A DNA stretch of 64,000 nt, from positions 172,506 through 236,505 of the forward strand of contig JACRMQ010000004.1 in assembly GCA_016214905.1 (NCBI GenBank), in the 5' to 3' direction. A model generated the notes under the pieces. That model saw only the letters and a list, made by a program, of their open reading frames with translations, was not told the origin of the DNA and did no database searches. Positions 1-9,165 of this stretch are shown piece by piece (the first letter of the stretch is position 1; every line of letters starts with the position of its first letter). The stretch comes from Ignavibacteriales bacterium. GTDB lineage: Bacteria; Bacteroidota; Ignavibacteria; UBA10030; SZUA-254. Position numbers and translations under genes: made by a program.

Positions 1-636
1 TCGATCGGCATGAAGATGAATGGAACACCGCTTATCGATGGGCTAAATTATGATATCAACGGAGAAAATCCTAGTGAAACCGGATCTGTTGCAGGTATTG
101 CCGTGTTGTCGAAAACCGATAGCACCAATCTTGCGAAGTTCGGGGGGTATATAAATGGTTCACAAGACATTGTAGTAAATCCTGGGCTTCCCGATCCCGA
201 TGCATTTGTTGCTGAGTATATGGCAAGCGCGCATTATGTATTAACTCCCGGCGGATCGCCATACAGTGGAAATACATCGTATGGTAGCCCAACAGAACCA
301 AAAATTGTTTTCATTGATGGAAGAGATTCTACACATCCTGTTAAAATATCAGGGGGAATACAGGGTTGGGGAATTTTAGTCGTAAGAGGTTTTTTTCAGT
401 TAACCGGAACTATGGATTGGCATGGATTAGTTGTTGTATCAAGTAGCTCGGTTTTCGATTTTTCTTTGGCAAAGGGAACTCCCAGAATTATCGGATCACT
501 CCTAATGGGCGGACCCGCAGGAAGCACATTAGAAATGCGGGGAACTTCTAAAATACTTTACAGTAGCGAGGCATTAAGACAATCACAATGGATAGGTAAA
601 CTTTTAGCGTATCACATCCTCGATTGGTACGAATGA
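1..636 (+). CDS. PilX-like pilus/secretion-associated protein, 5' truncated by the window
   Basis: The reading frame is open from the first base, so the N-terminus lies outside the window; the first ATG at base 10 is probably internal. The visible 211 residues are rich in Gly, Ser and beta-strand patterns, including a stretch of the type VKISGGIQGWGILVVRGFFQ followed by GTMDWHGLVVV. This repeated 'G-x-G-I-L-V-V-x-G ... G-x-x-x-W-x-G-L-V-V' pattern resembles the C-terminal half of PilX-like pilus assembly proteins. The gene lies just upstream of a PilB/GspE-type ATPase, which supports a role in a type IV pilus or type II secretion-like machine. The family assignment is by pattern only and no catalytic residues are visible. 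Confidence 0.55.
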   Translation, partial: SIGMKMNGTPLIDGLNYDINGENPSETGSVAGIAVLSKTDSTNLAKFGGYINGSQDIVVNPGLPDPDAFVAEYMASAHYVLTPGGSPYSGNTSYGSPTEPKIVFIDGRDSTHPVKISGGIQGWGILVVRGFFQLTGTMDWHGLVVVSSSSVFDFSLAKGTPRIIGSLLMGGPAGSTLEMRGTSKILYSSEALRQSQWIGKLLAYHILDWYE

Positions 637-659
637 CATTAGTAAAAATCTTTCTCTCG

Positions 660-690
660 GGAGATTTGTGTATTCACAAAATCTCTTTTT
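660..690 (+). terminator. Rho-independent terminator after the pilus-type gene
   Basis: An inverted repeat GAGATTTGTG (661-670), loop TATT, then CACAAAATCTC with one extra A, is followed directly by TTTTT. It sits 24 bases after the stop codon and about 90 bases before the PilB-like gene, so it probably separates the two transcripts at least partly. Confidence 0.6.
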
Positions 691-777
691 ACTTCATTTA
701 AAAAATCATTATATTCAGACTAATTATCGAATGAAACGGTTCAAGATTAGTATAAAAAAATCAGCAACCTATCAAGT

Positions 778-2634
778 ATGTCGGAATCAAAAGAATCAAA
801 TTATATTTCCCATCCAGATGAATCAAATAAAATGCCAGCAATCGAGAATCAGGATGCAAAAAAACAACCTTTCGTAGCCGATGGTATCACCGGATTCATA
901 GAATCATTAATTCGGAATAATATAGTTTCCCGAAAAACTGTCAATGATGCTGTTGCTTGGAAAAAAATAAACAATGGGAATGATAAAAGATTACTTTTTC
1001 AAATTCTTATTGATGAATTTCACGCTGATAGAGAAACTGTATATGCGGAGTTCGCACGTTATTATTCATTCAAAACTATAGAACTTAGCGATAAAGATTT
1101 AGAACGTGATCGTCTGATTTTCATTAATAAACTTCTAGATGGAATCCCACGAAAAATTCGGGAGTCGGCGATTCTAAATAAAATTCTTCCGTATCAACAA
1201 GCGGAAGGGGATGCTTCAAAGCTTCAAATCATCACGCCCGACCCGTCTAATCCTGAAATCGCCACGATAGCACGAGCTTTCCCATATCCTAAATATGAAA
1301 TATGTTATGTGGCTCTGAACAATTACGATGCGTTATCACGTGAACTGCTTGCCGACACTCAAAGTCGGCCTGCTTCGACCTCCATGGAATATTTGGATGA
1401 AGAGCAAGAAGTACAGATTGATGAACTCGATGAGGAAATCAGGAAAGGGCATCTTAATGAGATCGTTGATAACATATTTTCTGATGCAGTTCGTTTAAAC
1501 GCAAGTGATATTCATATAATTCCGAAAGGTGCAAGAAAAACTGAAATTCATTTCAGAGTTGATGGACATCTCTCGTTATGGCAGACGCTTGATGATTTAA
1601 GAGCCGACGCTGTTGCGGCTGTAATAAAAGATATTGCGAAGGGAACAGATCGGTTTGAGAAAAACACTGCCCAAGACGGTTTTGTTCAATTGACTATTGA
1701 TAATAAAATCATCCGATTTCGCGTTTCTATCATTCCACTCATCGGAAAAGAACTTAAAGTAAAATTAGAATCTATTGTTCTGCGGGTGCTTCGAGATCCT
1801 GAGGCAAGCATAACGGTAGAAAACATCGGCTTTCAACCAGCTGCTTTGGAGCGGTTTAAAAAAGCTATAGATAAACCTTACGGAATCGTCATTCTCACCG
1901 GTCCAACAGGAAGTGGTAAGAGTACTACATTGCTTGCAGCATTGCGAGCAGTAATGAATCCCGCTTTCAATATAATTACAGTCGAGGATCCTGTTGAATA
2001 TTTCATTGACGGAGCTCGGCAAGTGAAGTTAAATCCCAAATTGAATTTTGACGAAGCGCTCCGTGCCATTCTTAGACACGATCCCGACATCGTGATGGTT
2101 GGTGAAATCCGCGATAAACAAACGGCTGATCTCGCAGTCAAGCTTGCGAATACGGGACATTTGACATTCTCGACGCTTCATACTAACGACGCTCCAAGTG
2201 TCATAGCACGACTTTATAAAATGGGAATTGAACCATTTCTGTTGGCATACTCGATCAATATAATCGTAGCTCAACGGCTTCTCAGGAAGCTATGTCCACG
2301 TTGTAAAGCGGTAGACACAGAAATACCCCACATTACATTAGAAAGACTCGGTTTCACCGAGGAAGAAATCCCAAATACCAAAGTATACCGTCCTGTTGGT
2401 TGCTTATATTGCCTGAAAGGTTATAAAGGGAGAACTGCAATCCACGAAGTTCTTTACTTCACTAAAGAGATTCGCCAACTAATTTTAGAGTCCGGTTCTT
2501 CCATTAATGAAGAAGCATTACGCCAGCTTGCAATCAAACAAGGGATGCAGACGCTCAGACAATCGGGCATTGAACTATTAAGGCAAGGTATTACCACAAT
2601 GGAAGAAGTAGCGACGACAACCATGGATGATTGA
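778..2634 (+). CDS. pilB: Type IV pilus / type II secretion assembly ATPase (PilB/GspE family)
   Basis: This is a 618-residue hexameric secretion ATPase that would power pilin polymerisation or pseudopilus assembly at the inner membrane. The N-terminal ~200 residues fit the MshEN/GspE N-domain. The ATPase core shows a Walker A motif GPTGSGKSTT at about residues 375-384, an Asp-box/Walker B region HDPDIVMVGEIRD around 434-446, and the His-box STLHTNDA. A zinc-binding set C506-x2-C509 and C542-x2-C545 is the tetracysteine motif of PilB/GspE. Length is normal for the family. The ATG at 778 lacks a clear Shine-Dalgarno sequence but gives the expected N-domain. PilB and GspE cannot be separated from sequence alone; the PilX-like neighbour favours a pilus system. 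Confidence 0.9.
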   Translation: MSESKESNYISHPDESNKMPAIENQDAKKQPFVADGITGFIESLIRNNIVSRKTVNDAVAWKKINNGNDKRLLFQILIDEFHADRETVYAEFARYYSFKTIELSDKDLERDRLIFINKLLDGIPRKIRESAILNKILPYQQAEGDASKLQIITPDPSNPEIATIARAFPYPKYEICYVALNNYDALSRELLADTQSRPASTSMEYLDEEQEVQIDELDEEIRKGHLNEIVDNIFSDAVRLNASDIHIIPKGARKTEIHFRVDGHLSLWQTLDDLRADAVAAVIKDIAKGTDRFEKNTAQDGFVQLTIDNKIIRFRVSIIPLIGKELKVKLESIVLRVLRDPEASITVENIGFQPAALERFKKAIDKPYGIVILTGPTGSGKSTTLLAALRAVMNPAFNIITVEDPVEYFIDGARQVKLNPKLNFDEALRAILRHDPDIVMVGEIRDKQTADLAVKLANTGHLTFSTLHTNDAPSVIARLYKMGIEPFLLAYSINIIVAQRLLRKLCPRCKAVDTEIPHITLERLGFTEEEIPNTKVYRPVGCLYCLKGYKGRTAIHEVLYFTKEIRQLILESGSSINEEALRQLAIKQGMQTLRQSGIELLRQGITTMEEVATTTMDD

Positions 2635-2715
2635 GTAAGAATCTTTTGCTTCTTTCTAAAAGTTTCAGTACGTTCTACAACAAACTGAATGGATTAATTT
2701 TAGAATGAGGATTTT

Positions 2716-2943
2716 ATGGAAGGTTATGTTGTTGCTGAAACATTTTTAAATGAGATAGATGCTGAGCTTGCCCAGGCGACCTTATCTGCCGCGGGTATTG
2801 AATCGTTTTTAAAATATGAAGACACCGGACATATGATGCCCGTGTTACAGCAAGCGGAAGGAGTGAAATTATTTGTCTTACCGGAAAATCTTGAAGAAGC
2901 CAAAGCGATTCTGACAACCGCGTCTCAAGATGCAGAAGGTTGA
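2716..2943 (+). CDS. DUF2007 small signal-transducing-like protein
   Basis: A 75-residue cytosolic protein with the DUF2007 pattern: a hydrophobic N-terminal strand (VVAETFLNEIDAELAQATL), the conserved AGIESFL segment and a C-terminal VKLFVLPENLEEAKAIL helix. The family is described as a putative signal-transducing domain with a ferredoxin-like fold; no enzymatic residues are known. It lies 81 bases after the PilB-like ATPase in the same orientation and 45 bases before an amino-acid permease, so it may be co-transcribed with either. The specific role is unknown. Confidence 0.75.
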   Translation: MEGYVVAETFLNEIDAELAQATLSAAGIESFLKYEDTGHMMPVLQQAEGVKLFVLPENLEEAKAILTTASQDAEG

Positions 2944-2988
2944 CGAACACAACTCATCTTTGAATCAATTTGAATTAAAATAAATCTT

Positions 2989-4503
2989 ATGTTACGTCAA
3001 CTCTTCGAAACAAAAAGTTTAGACAGAATAATCCGTGATTCTGAACGATCTGAACATAAATTAAAAAGGGTCTTAGGATCCATGGATTTGGTTGCACTCG
3101 GTATCGGTGCTATAATCGGATCAGGAATATTTGCAACTGTTGGAACTGCCGTTGCCGGTGATGCCTTAAGGCCCGGGGCAGGTCCTGCAATAATCCTTTC
3201 ATTTTTTTTAACAGCGGTTGCATGCGCGTTTTGTGGATTATGTTATGCCGAGTTCGCTTCGTTAGTTCCGATTTCAGGTAGTGCATATACATACTCTTAT
3301 GCAACACTAGGAGAATTAGTCGCGTGGATTATTGGTTGGGACTTGATAATCGAGTATGCAGTGGGAAATGTTGCTGTGGCAATCGCATGGTCGGCATATT
3401 TTCATCAATTGTGTGCGGGTTTGGGTTGGCACATACCTGCATGGCTTGCGGTCGATTATCGCTCAGCTATGCAAGCTGCTGCTGCGGTAACTCAAGCCGG
3501 AGGACATATCGATCCTTCAATCTCATTGTTTTATAGCGCATGGATGAATCATCCCACACTATTTGGTATACCGATAATATTTAACTTTTTAGGTGTAAGT
3601 ATAGTGATGCTTATTACCTGGTTACTCGTAATAGGAATTAAAGAGTCGGCGAGAGCAAATACTATTATGGTTGCCATCAAATTAGTGATCCTGTTTTTCT
3701 TTATTTATTCGGGATGGAAATTCGTAAGGACGGAAAATTGGTCACCGTTTATGCCAAATGGGTTCCCCGGTGTATGGGTGGGGGCGAGCTTGATATTTTT
3801 TGCATACATCGGTTTCGATGCAATCTCTACTGTGGCTGAAGAATGTAAACGCCCCGCTCGCGATTTACCAATCGGAATATTCGGTTCGCTGATCATTTGC
3901 ACCATTATTTACATTCTTGTTGCCGGTGTGCTTACAGGAATGGTTCCATGGTATAAGTTGGGTGTTGCTGATCCACTGGCGGCGGCTTTCGCTTATGTAG
4001 GTGCTGATTTTTCCGCCGGCATTGTTGCATTGGGTGCTGTAATATCCATGACCGCGGTTCTTCTTGTATTTCAGATGGGACAGCCGAGAATATTTTTCTC
4101 TATGTCGCGCGATGGCTTACTGCCAAAATATTTTGCAAAAGTACATCCTAAATATAAAACACCTCATGTTACAACCATCTGGACAGGAATAGTCGTCGCG
4201 TTTATTTCGGCGTTTGCAAACATCAATGAAATAGTGGAGTTGACGAACATAGGAACTTTATTCGCATTTGTTCTGGTTTGTATAGGTGTTCTCATCCTCA
4301 GATATCGAGAACCGAACAGACCAAGGGGATTTCGTACACCGTTCGTTCCATGGATACCTATACTTGGTATTCTCTCGTGCGGTTATTTAATGCTAGGATT
4401 ACCTTGGATAACCTGGTGGAGGTTTTCCATCTGGCTGTTAATCGGAATTATCATCTATTTGGTTTATGGTTATCGAAATAGCCGGTTGAGACAACCGGAA
4501 TGA
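2989..4503 (+). CDS. APC-family amino acid permease (cationic amino acid transporter type)
   Basis: A 504-residue inner-membrane permease of the APC superfamily, CAT-like subgroup. The N-terminus is cytosolic with LKRVLGSMDLVALGIGAIIG followed by SGIF, the signature unwound TM1 substrate site. Further conserved pieces are CYAEFASLVPISGSAYTYSY (TM3), GWDLIIEYAVGN and FFAYIGFDAISTVAEE (TM6 region). About 12-14 membrane segments are apparent, as usual. It would exchange or import amino acids driven by the proton gradient; the substrate cannot be set from sequence. A close paralogue lies at 10624-12171 on the opposite strand. Confidence 0.88.
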   Translation: MLRQLFETKSLDRIIRDSERSEHKLKRVLGSMDLVALGIGAIIGSGIFATVGTAVAGDALRPGAGPAIILSFFLTAVACAFCGLCYAEFASLVPISGSAYTYSYATLGELVAWIIGWDLIIEYAVGNVAVAIAWSAYFHQLCAGLGWHIPAWLAVDYRSAMQAAAAVTQAGGHIDPSISLFYSAWMNHPTLFGIPIIFNFLGVSIVMLITWLLVIGIKESARANTIMVAIKLVILFFFIYSGWKFVRTENWSPFMPNGFPGVWVGASLIFFAYIGFDAISTVAEECKRPARDLPIGIFGSLIICTIIYILVAGVLTGMVPWYKLGVADPLAAAFAYVGADFSAGIVALGAVISMTAVLLVFQMGQPRIFFSMSRDGLLPKYFAKVHPKYKTPHVTTIWTGIVVAFISAFANINEIVELTNIGTLFAFVLVCIGVLILRYREPNRPRGFRTPFVPWIPILGILSCGYLMLGLPWITWWRFSIWLLIGIIIYLVYGYRNSRLRQPE

Positions 4504-4612
4504 TTGAATATTTTAATAGGTTCTTAGTATCAATTAGAGAAATAAATTATATTTCAGTAAGTCAATTATATCATTTGTATTATCGTAAATAAACATTACA
4601 AGGAGAAATATT

Positions 4613-5101
4613 ATGATCAGTAAATCTATGCAGGATGCAATAAACGAACAGATAAATGAGGAACTATATTCTTCATATTTATATTTATCGATGGCGGCAC
4701 ATTTTGATTCACAGAATTTACCCGGTTTCGCGCATTGGATGAAAGTACAATCAGAAGAAGAGCGTTCCCACTCGATGAAATTTTACAGCTATGTATATGA
4801 TCGGGGTGGTACTGTAACATTCAAAGCGATTGCACAGCCACCAGCAAAATATAAATCACCTCTCGAAATATTCAAGCAAGTATTGGCTCATGAAGGTAAA
4901 ATTACAAAACTAATCAACAAACTTTACGAGCAAGCTTTGAAAGAAAAAGATTACCCTACTCAAAACTTATTACAATGGTTCATAAACGAGCAAGTGGAAG
5001 AAGAGAAAAACGATAACGAGATAATCAATTACCTCGAAACCCTTGGTGATTCACCTGTCAGTTTGATGATGCTTGATAGGCGACTTGCTGAGAGAAAATA
5101 A
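4613..5101 (+). CDS. ftnA: Bacterial non-haem ferritin
   Basis: A 162-residue four-helix-bundle ferritin that oxidises Fe(II) and stores it as a mineral core in a 24-mer. The di-iron centre residues line up with E. coli FtnA: E17, Y24, E50, H53, E94, Q127 and E130 are all present, so it should be catalytically active. There is no Met haem ligand pattern or N-terminal tail as in bacterioferritin or Dps. A strong ribosome binding site AAGGAG at 4600-4605 lies 7 bases before the ATG. The gene is monocistronic, with a hairpin terminator directly after it. No Fur box was recognised with confidence. Confidence 0.95.
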   Translation: MISKSMQDAINEQINEELYSSYLYLSMAAHFDSQNLPGFAHWMKVQSEEERSHSMKFYSYVYDRGGTVTFKAIAQPPAKYKSPLEIFKQVLAHEGKITKLINKLYEQALKEKDYPTQNLLQWFINEQVEEEKNDNEIINYLETLGDSPVSLMMLDRRLAERK

Positions 5102-5118
5102 TTTAATTCCTCATACCG

Positions 5119-5151
5119 GAAGGGGTTTGAATAGACAAACCCCTTCTTTCA
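5119..5151 (+). terminator. Rho-independent terminator of ferritin gene
   Basis: A perfect 11-bp inverted repeat GAAGGGGTTTG / CAAACCCCTTC with a 6-nt loop is followed by TTTCATTTG. It lies 18 bases after the ferritin stop codon and just before the convergent gene ending at 5165. Confidence 0.85.
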
Positions 5152-5164
5152 TTTGTTTGATATA

Positions 5165-5518
5165 TTAGTGAGGTTGATTAAGTTTCTTCACCGCGATAGA
5201 GTAGAAAAGTATTAGCGCGATTCCGACGAATAGTGTAATCAATCCGATTATCACACCTTCATCAACATTGTAAACCATGTGGAGGTAATTCCCCAATAAG
5301 ATAGCCATACCTGCAAGCAATGCCATCAATCCCCACTTGAGCGATGTAAATGGATCTCTTTTGATATCCCGATGATACATCGCTTTTATTTCCTCGTGCG
5401 ACAAACCTTTTTCAATCATTGTCGCTCGTTCTCTATGGCGTGTGATGATCCAAATGATGGATATTGCGGCCATAGTCAAAAACATGGTTATTGGTATTAG
5501 AACTTCTTCCGGATTCAT
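5165..5518 (-). CDS. Small membrane protein, DUF6249-like
   Basis: A 117-residue protein with three predicted membrane segments: residues ~5-25 (ILIPITMFLTMAAISIIWII type), ~62-82 and ~88-110. The charged stretch RHRERATMIEKGLSHEEIKA between the first and second segments is typical of the DUF6249-type small membrane proteins often found beside ECF sigma factors. It is divergent from the sigma/anti-sigma pair starting at 5667, with a 148-base shared upstream region, so co-regulation is plausible but not shown. No function is known. Confidence 0.6.
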   Translation of the reverse strand: MNPEEVLIPITMFLTMAAISIIWIITRHRERATMIEKGLSHEEIKAMYHRDIKRDPFTSLKWGLMALLAGMAILLGNYLHMVYNVDEGVIIGLITLFVGIALILFYSIAVKKLNQPH

Positions 5519-5666
5519 GAATATCTCCTTTTAATGATTCATTTTTTATATAGTAGCTCTGAAATATTTGACTTGAGCTTTTGTCTGAAGGTTTCACTTT
5601 CTCAGAAAATATTATTATGATAAAATATGAAACCAAGAGCGGACTTTGGAAGTCTAAATTTCAGAT

Positions 5667-6242
5667 ATGGCTTTATCGGATAATCAAATAATCGACGAAA
5701 TACGAGGTGGAAAAAGACAGTATTTTACCACGTTAGTAGATCGTCATAAAGATCGCGCGTTTACACTTGCAGTAAGAATGCTAAGGAATCGCGAAGAAGC
5801 TGAAGAAGCCGCTCAGGATGCTTTTATTCGTGCATATAACGCTTTAAACAGATTCGAAGGGAAGGCGCGGTTTAGTACATGGTTTTACAGAATTCTATAC
5901 AATGTTTGCCTAACGCGGATTTCAAGGCGAAAGGACATTTCATTGACGACCGAATTTAATGATGGAATGGAGTACTCCGAATCCGAGACGATGTTGGCTT
6001 ATAATGGTGCAAACAATTACGAGCTGAACGATACGATTGAATTCATAAAAAAAATGATGGATACTTTACCTGTGAAATATCAAACTATCCTGACACTATT
6101 TTATCTGCAGGAGTTATCGCACGATGAAATCGCTGAAGTAACTCAAATGCCGATCGGTACAATTAAAACGCATCTCTTTCGGGCAAGGCAAATGTTGCAG
6201 CAACTCATCCAAAAAGAATATGAATTGGAGAAGTCAGTATGA
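5667..6242 (+). CDS. ECF-type RNA polymerase sigma factor
   Basis: A 191-residue sigma-70 family protein of the extracytoplasmic-function class, with only regions 2 and 4. Region 2 spans ~15-90 (FTTLVDRHKDRAFTLAVRML and the DAFIRAYNALNRFEGKARFS core-binding/-10 region). Region 4 (~125-185) carries a helix-turn-helix ELSHDEIAEVTQMPIGTIKT for -35 recognition. The linker between them is acidic. It overlaps the next gene by ATGA, which encodes its likely anti-sigma factor; such pairs respond to envelope stress or other external cues. Targets are unknown. Confidence 0.92.
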   Translation: MALSDNQIIDEIRGGKRQYFTTLVDRHKDRAFTLAVRMLRNREEAEEAAQDAFIRAYNALNRFEGKARFSTWFYRILYNVCLTRISRRKDISLTTEFNDGMEYSESETMLAYNGANNYELNDTIEFIKKMMDTLPVKYQTILTLFYLQELSHDEIAEVTQMPIGTIKTHLFRARQMLQQLIQKEYELEKSV

Positions 6243-6793
6243 ATCATATTATTTCAGAAATAATTCAGGAATATTTAGACGGTGTTCTAAATACTGAAAT
6301 GAAAGATAATATTAAAATGCACTTAGACGAGTGTAGTATCTGTCGAGATAACCTAAATTCTTTTCAAGTTGTCGATTCGGCTCTTCATCAAATGCGGGTG
6401 GAGAATACGAAACCTCAATTTACTCATGATGTGATAAAACGTTTAGGAATAAAAGAATCTCCCTCAATTATCTGGTCTATATTTAAAAATCTTGCTCCAC
6501 TTTTCGGACTAATAATAATCGTTGGCATTATTTACGGGGTATTAAAATTCACAGATAAACTGGATGGATCAGGAGTTGGTGATAGTATCACGGCAACGCA
6601 ATCGGTATTCAATACCGCCTCATCGGGAGTGTCAAACGGAATTTCTACATTCACTCAGTGGATGAAAAATATATTTCCTTTTCTTTATACAAAAAGCAGC
6701 TACAGCTTGGCTGCTTTCCTGATTGTATTCTTCATCATCGTTGCATTGCTTGATAAATTTATCTTCATGCCAATAGCAAGACGAAAATTGTAG
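6239..6793 (+). CDS. Transmembrane anti-sigma factor with zinc-finger (ZAS-type) N-domain
   Basis: A 184-residue protein translationally coupled (ATGA overlap) to the ECF sigma factor. The N-terminal ~45 residues match the zf-HC2/ZAS fold: EYLDGVL... followed by H28-x3-C32-x2-C35, the zinc ligands that clamp the sigma factor. Two hydrophobic segments follow, around residues 80-98 and 155-175, separated by a Ser/Thr/Gly-rich stretch. This suggests a cytosolic sigma-binding domain anchored in the inner membrane. The context makes it the regulator of the upstream sigma factor; the inducing signal is not visible. Confidence 0.85.
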   Translation: MNHIISEIIQEYLDGVLNTEMKDNIKMHLDECSICRDNLNSFQVVDSALHQMRVENTKPQFTHDVIKRLGIKESPSIIWSIFKNLAPLFGLIIIVGIIYGVLKFTDKLDGSGVGDSITATQSVFNTASSGVSNGISTFTQWMKNIFPFLYTKSSYSLAAFLIVFFIIVALLDKFIFMPIARRKL

Positions 6794-6875
6794 CGCGGAT
6801 ATTCCATTGCAATAAAAAATAGTTTAAAGACTTGATTTTAATATCCATTTATATTATATTTACATAAGTTTAACA

Positions 6876-6946
6876 CCATCTTCGGACTCCCCCTAGTGCT
6901 GCCGGCCCTCCCACGGCATCACACCGTCTGAAGATGGTTTTTTATT
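6876..6946 (+). terminator. Long two-tier hairpin ending in a T-run (terminator or small structured RNA)
   Basis: CCATCTTCGGAC (6876-6887) pairs with GTCTGAAGATGG (6926-6937) over 12 bp with a single wobble, directly followed by TTTTTTATT. Inside it, GTGCTGCCG pairs with CGGCATCAC with one mismatch around a C-rich loop. It lies about 85 bases after the anti-sigma gene. The 3' T-run makes terminator function the simplest reading, but the size (~70 nt) and the C-rich loop are larger than the other terminators in this window. No other gene occupies 6794-7062. Confidence 0.6.
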
Positions 6947-7062
6947 ACCTTTCCACGCAAAAAACATCTATTCCGAATAAAAACTCGGTAAAAAAATATT
7001 ATTTTTACTCAAAGAAAAATTTTGTTAGAGAACGAGTTATTTTCATAGTATACGGGTGGGTG

Positions 7063-7902
7063 TCAGCGGTAAAGAATATAAATCCAGATCGCTATACCAA
7101 GTAAGATTCTATATGAAATGAAAATATATGTAGTATGCTTTTGAAGATATTTGAGGAGAAAAGAAATCGACCAGTATCCAATAATACCGGCAACCACGGA
7201 TGAAATCAAAATGGTATCGATACCGATATCACCAATATGATGACGCGCTTCGTAGAGTTGGTAAAAGCCGCTTGCAAGAACTGCAGGAATACTCAGGTGA
7301 AAAGAAAATCTTGCCGCTGTTTCTCTGTCTAAACCGAGAAATAAACCGGCTGTGATTGTTGTGCCTGAGCGTGAAGATCCCGGGATCAATGCAAGTGCCT
7401 GAGCAATACCAACAATGAGGGCATCTCTCCAATCTGTGTGCTGTTCATCTCTGTTATGTTTTCCAACTTTCTCAGCAAAATAAAGAAGCAAAGCAAGCGC
7501 AATTAAACTTGTTGCGATAGTGCTTAATTCTTTCGTAAAAGTTCCCTCAATAAAATCTTTAAACAGTAATCCGATTATTACAACCGGCAGCGTCCCGATG
7601 ATAACAAATAATGACAGGCGAGTCTCGTTACTCCAATGATTATAATTCTTCAATTTACCGGTTTGGTAATCGGTTAAAAGATTTTTTCCCATGAGTAAAT
7701 AATCTTTCAGGAAATGAATGATTACGGCAGCAACCGTACCGAGTTGCATAATTGCCATGAATGCTGTCCAATCTTCCGGATCTAAAGTTTGTACAATCCC
7801 AAATACTTTCCCGGCGAGTGTGAGATGTGCGGTACTGCTGATAGGGAGGAATTCAGTTATGCCTTGTATAATTCCTAAAATAATCGCTTCGAAAATATTC
7901 AT
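7063..7902 (-). CDS. uppP: Undecaprenyl-diphosphatase UppP (BacA)
   Basis: A 279-residue integral membrane phosphatase that recycles undecaprenyl pyrophosphate to the monophosphate carrier used in peptidoglycan and other envelope glycan synthesis. The two signature motifs are present: EFLPISSTAHL at residues 17-27, holding the catalytic Glu/Ser/His set, and IPGSSRSGTT around residues 170-180. Eight or so membrane segments are apparent. It is the last gene of a tight minus-strand run with three transporters (15 bases behind the symporter gene), so it is probably co-transcribed with them. Overexpression of this family classically gives bacitracin tolerance. Confidence 0.95.
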   Translation of the reverse strand: MNIFEAIILGIIQGITEFLPISSTAHLTLAGKVFGIVQTLDPEDWTAFMAIMQLGTVAAVIIHFLKDYLLMGKNLLTDYQTGKLKNYNHWSNETRLSLFVIIGTLPVVIIGLLFKDFIEGTFTKELSTIATSLIALALLLYFAEKVGKHNRDEQHTDWRDALIVGIAQALALIPGSSRSGTTITAGLFLGLDRETAARFSFHLSIPAVLASGFYQLYEARHHIGDIGIDTILISSVVAGIIGYWSISFLLKYLQKHTTYIFISYRILLGIAIWIYILYR

Positions 7903-7917
7903 TCTCTACAACTCCAA

Positions 7918-9132
7918 TTAAACAGTCTGACCCGGCTGGAATTCACCTTCCCACCGAGCGATAACAACAGATGCAAGACAATTTCCAATAACATTCACAG
8001 CAGTTCTTCCCATATCCATAATTTCATCTATTCCTAAGATTACCGCAACTCCCTCTAAAGGTAACCCGAAAGAACTTAGCGTACCGGCAAGAATAACAAG
8101 CGACGCGCGGGGAACACCTGCAACACCTTTACTCGTCAGCATCAATGTAAGCATCATTAGAATTTGCTGACCAATTGTTAGTTCAACACCTGCGGCTTGC
8201 GCAACAAAGATGGCAGCGAGTGAAAGATAAAGAGTTGAACCGTCTAAATTAAAACTATAACCTGTTGGTATAACAAACGATACAATTCTGCGAGGCACAC
8301 CAAATGATTCCATTACCTCCATAGCTTTCGGCAATGCTGCCTCGGAACTCGTTGTGGAAAAAGCTATAATAGCAGGCTCTTTGACTGCCTTGAAAAATTT
8401 CTTTATCGGTATTTTTGCGAGGATTGCTACAGCACCAAAGACAAAAACAATAAAAAAGATGAGAGCCCCATACATTGTTAATATCAATAATCCTAAGTTC
8501 ATCATAACGCCAATGCCTTTATGCCCAACCGTAACAGCTATTGCCGCGCCTACTCCGATTGGTGCGTATCGCATAACGATACCGGTAAATTTAAACATCG
8601 TCTCGGCAAGTGAATCGCAAAACGACAAAATAGTTGTTCTTTTTTCCAGCGGTACTAATGCGAGTGCAAAACTGAAAATGATCGCAAAGACAACAATTTG
8701 CAAAACTTCACCTTCAGCCGCTGCATGAAAAAAACTTTGTGGGACAATATGGGTAATAACTTCTGTGATTGTTTGCTTTTTGGAGACGATATCTGCCGCT
8801 TGTGGATCCATGTGCAATTGAACACCAACACCGGGTTGTGTAAGGTTAACTGCAACTAATCCAATCACTAGGGCAAGCGTTGTGACGATTTCAAAATAGA
8901 TTATCGATTTCAATCCCATACGTCCAACCTGCTTAAGGTTTCCGTGACCCGCGATTCCGACAACAAGAGTTGCGAAGATGAGAGGCGCGATAATGGACTT
9001 AATCAATCTGAGGAATATAATACTAAGAGGGCGGAGCTGAGTGCCGACATCTGGGAATATCCATCCAACGCATAAACCAATTCCCATCCCTATAAAAATC
9101 CATTGAGTGAGAGTTGGTTTGAGAAATTTCAT
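7918..9132 (-). CDS. Dicarboxylate/amino acid:cation symporter (DAACS, GltP/GltT type)
   Basis: A 404-residue member of the glutamate/dicarboxylate symporter family. Diagnostic parts are the first re-entrant hairpin serine motif FSTTSSEAALPKAMEVM, the TM7 motif SFNLDGSTLY (NMDGT-like) and the GVAGVPRASLVIL second hairpin. About eight helices are expected. It would import aspartate, glutamate or C4-dicarboxylates with Na+ or H+. It sits between an APC permease (33 bases) and uppP (15 bases) in the same orientation. The substrate cannot be narrowed further from sequence. Confidence 0.92.
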   Translation of the reverse strand: MKFLKPTLTQWIFIGMGIGLCVGWIFPDVGTQLRPLSIIFLRLIKSIIAPLIFATLVVGIAGHGNLKQVGRMGLKSIIYFEIVTTLALVIGLVAVNLTQPGVGVQLHMDPQAADIVSKKQTITEVITHIVPQSFFHAAAEGEVLQIVVFAIIFSFALALVPLEKRTTILSFCDSLAETMFKFTGIVMRYAPIGVGAAIAVTVGHKGIGVMMNLGLLILTMYGALIFFIVFVFGAVAILAKIPIKKFFKAVKEPAIIAFSTTSSEAALPKAMEVMESFGVPRRIVSFVIPTGYSFNLDGSTLYLSLAAIFVAQAAGVELTIGQQILMMLTLMLTSKGVAGVPRASLVILAGTLSSFGLPLEGVAVILGIDEIMDMGRTAVNVIGNCLASVVIARWEGEFQPGQTV

Positions 9133-9165
9133 GATACTTAATTGTAAGAATGATTATTCAATGAT

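Noticed and set aside
6876..6946. tRNA or 6S RNA
   Set aside because: No cloverleaf, no CCA end and the wrong length; the T-run after a stem points to a terminator.
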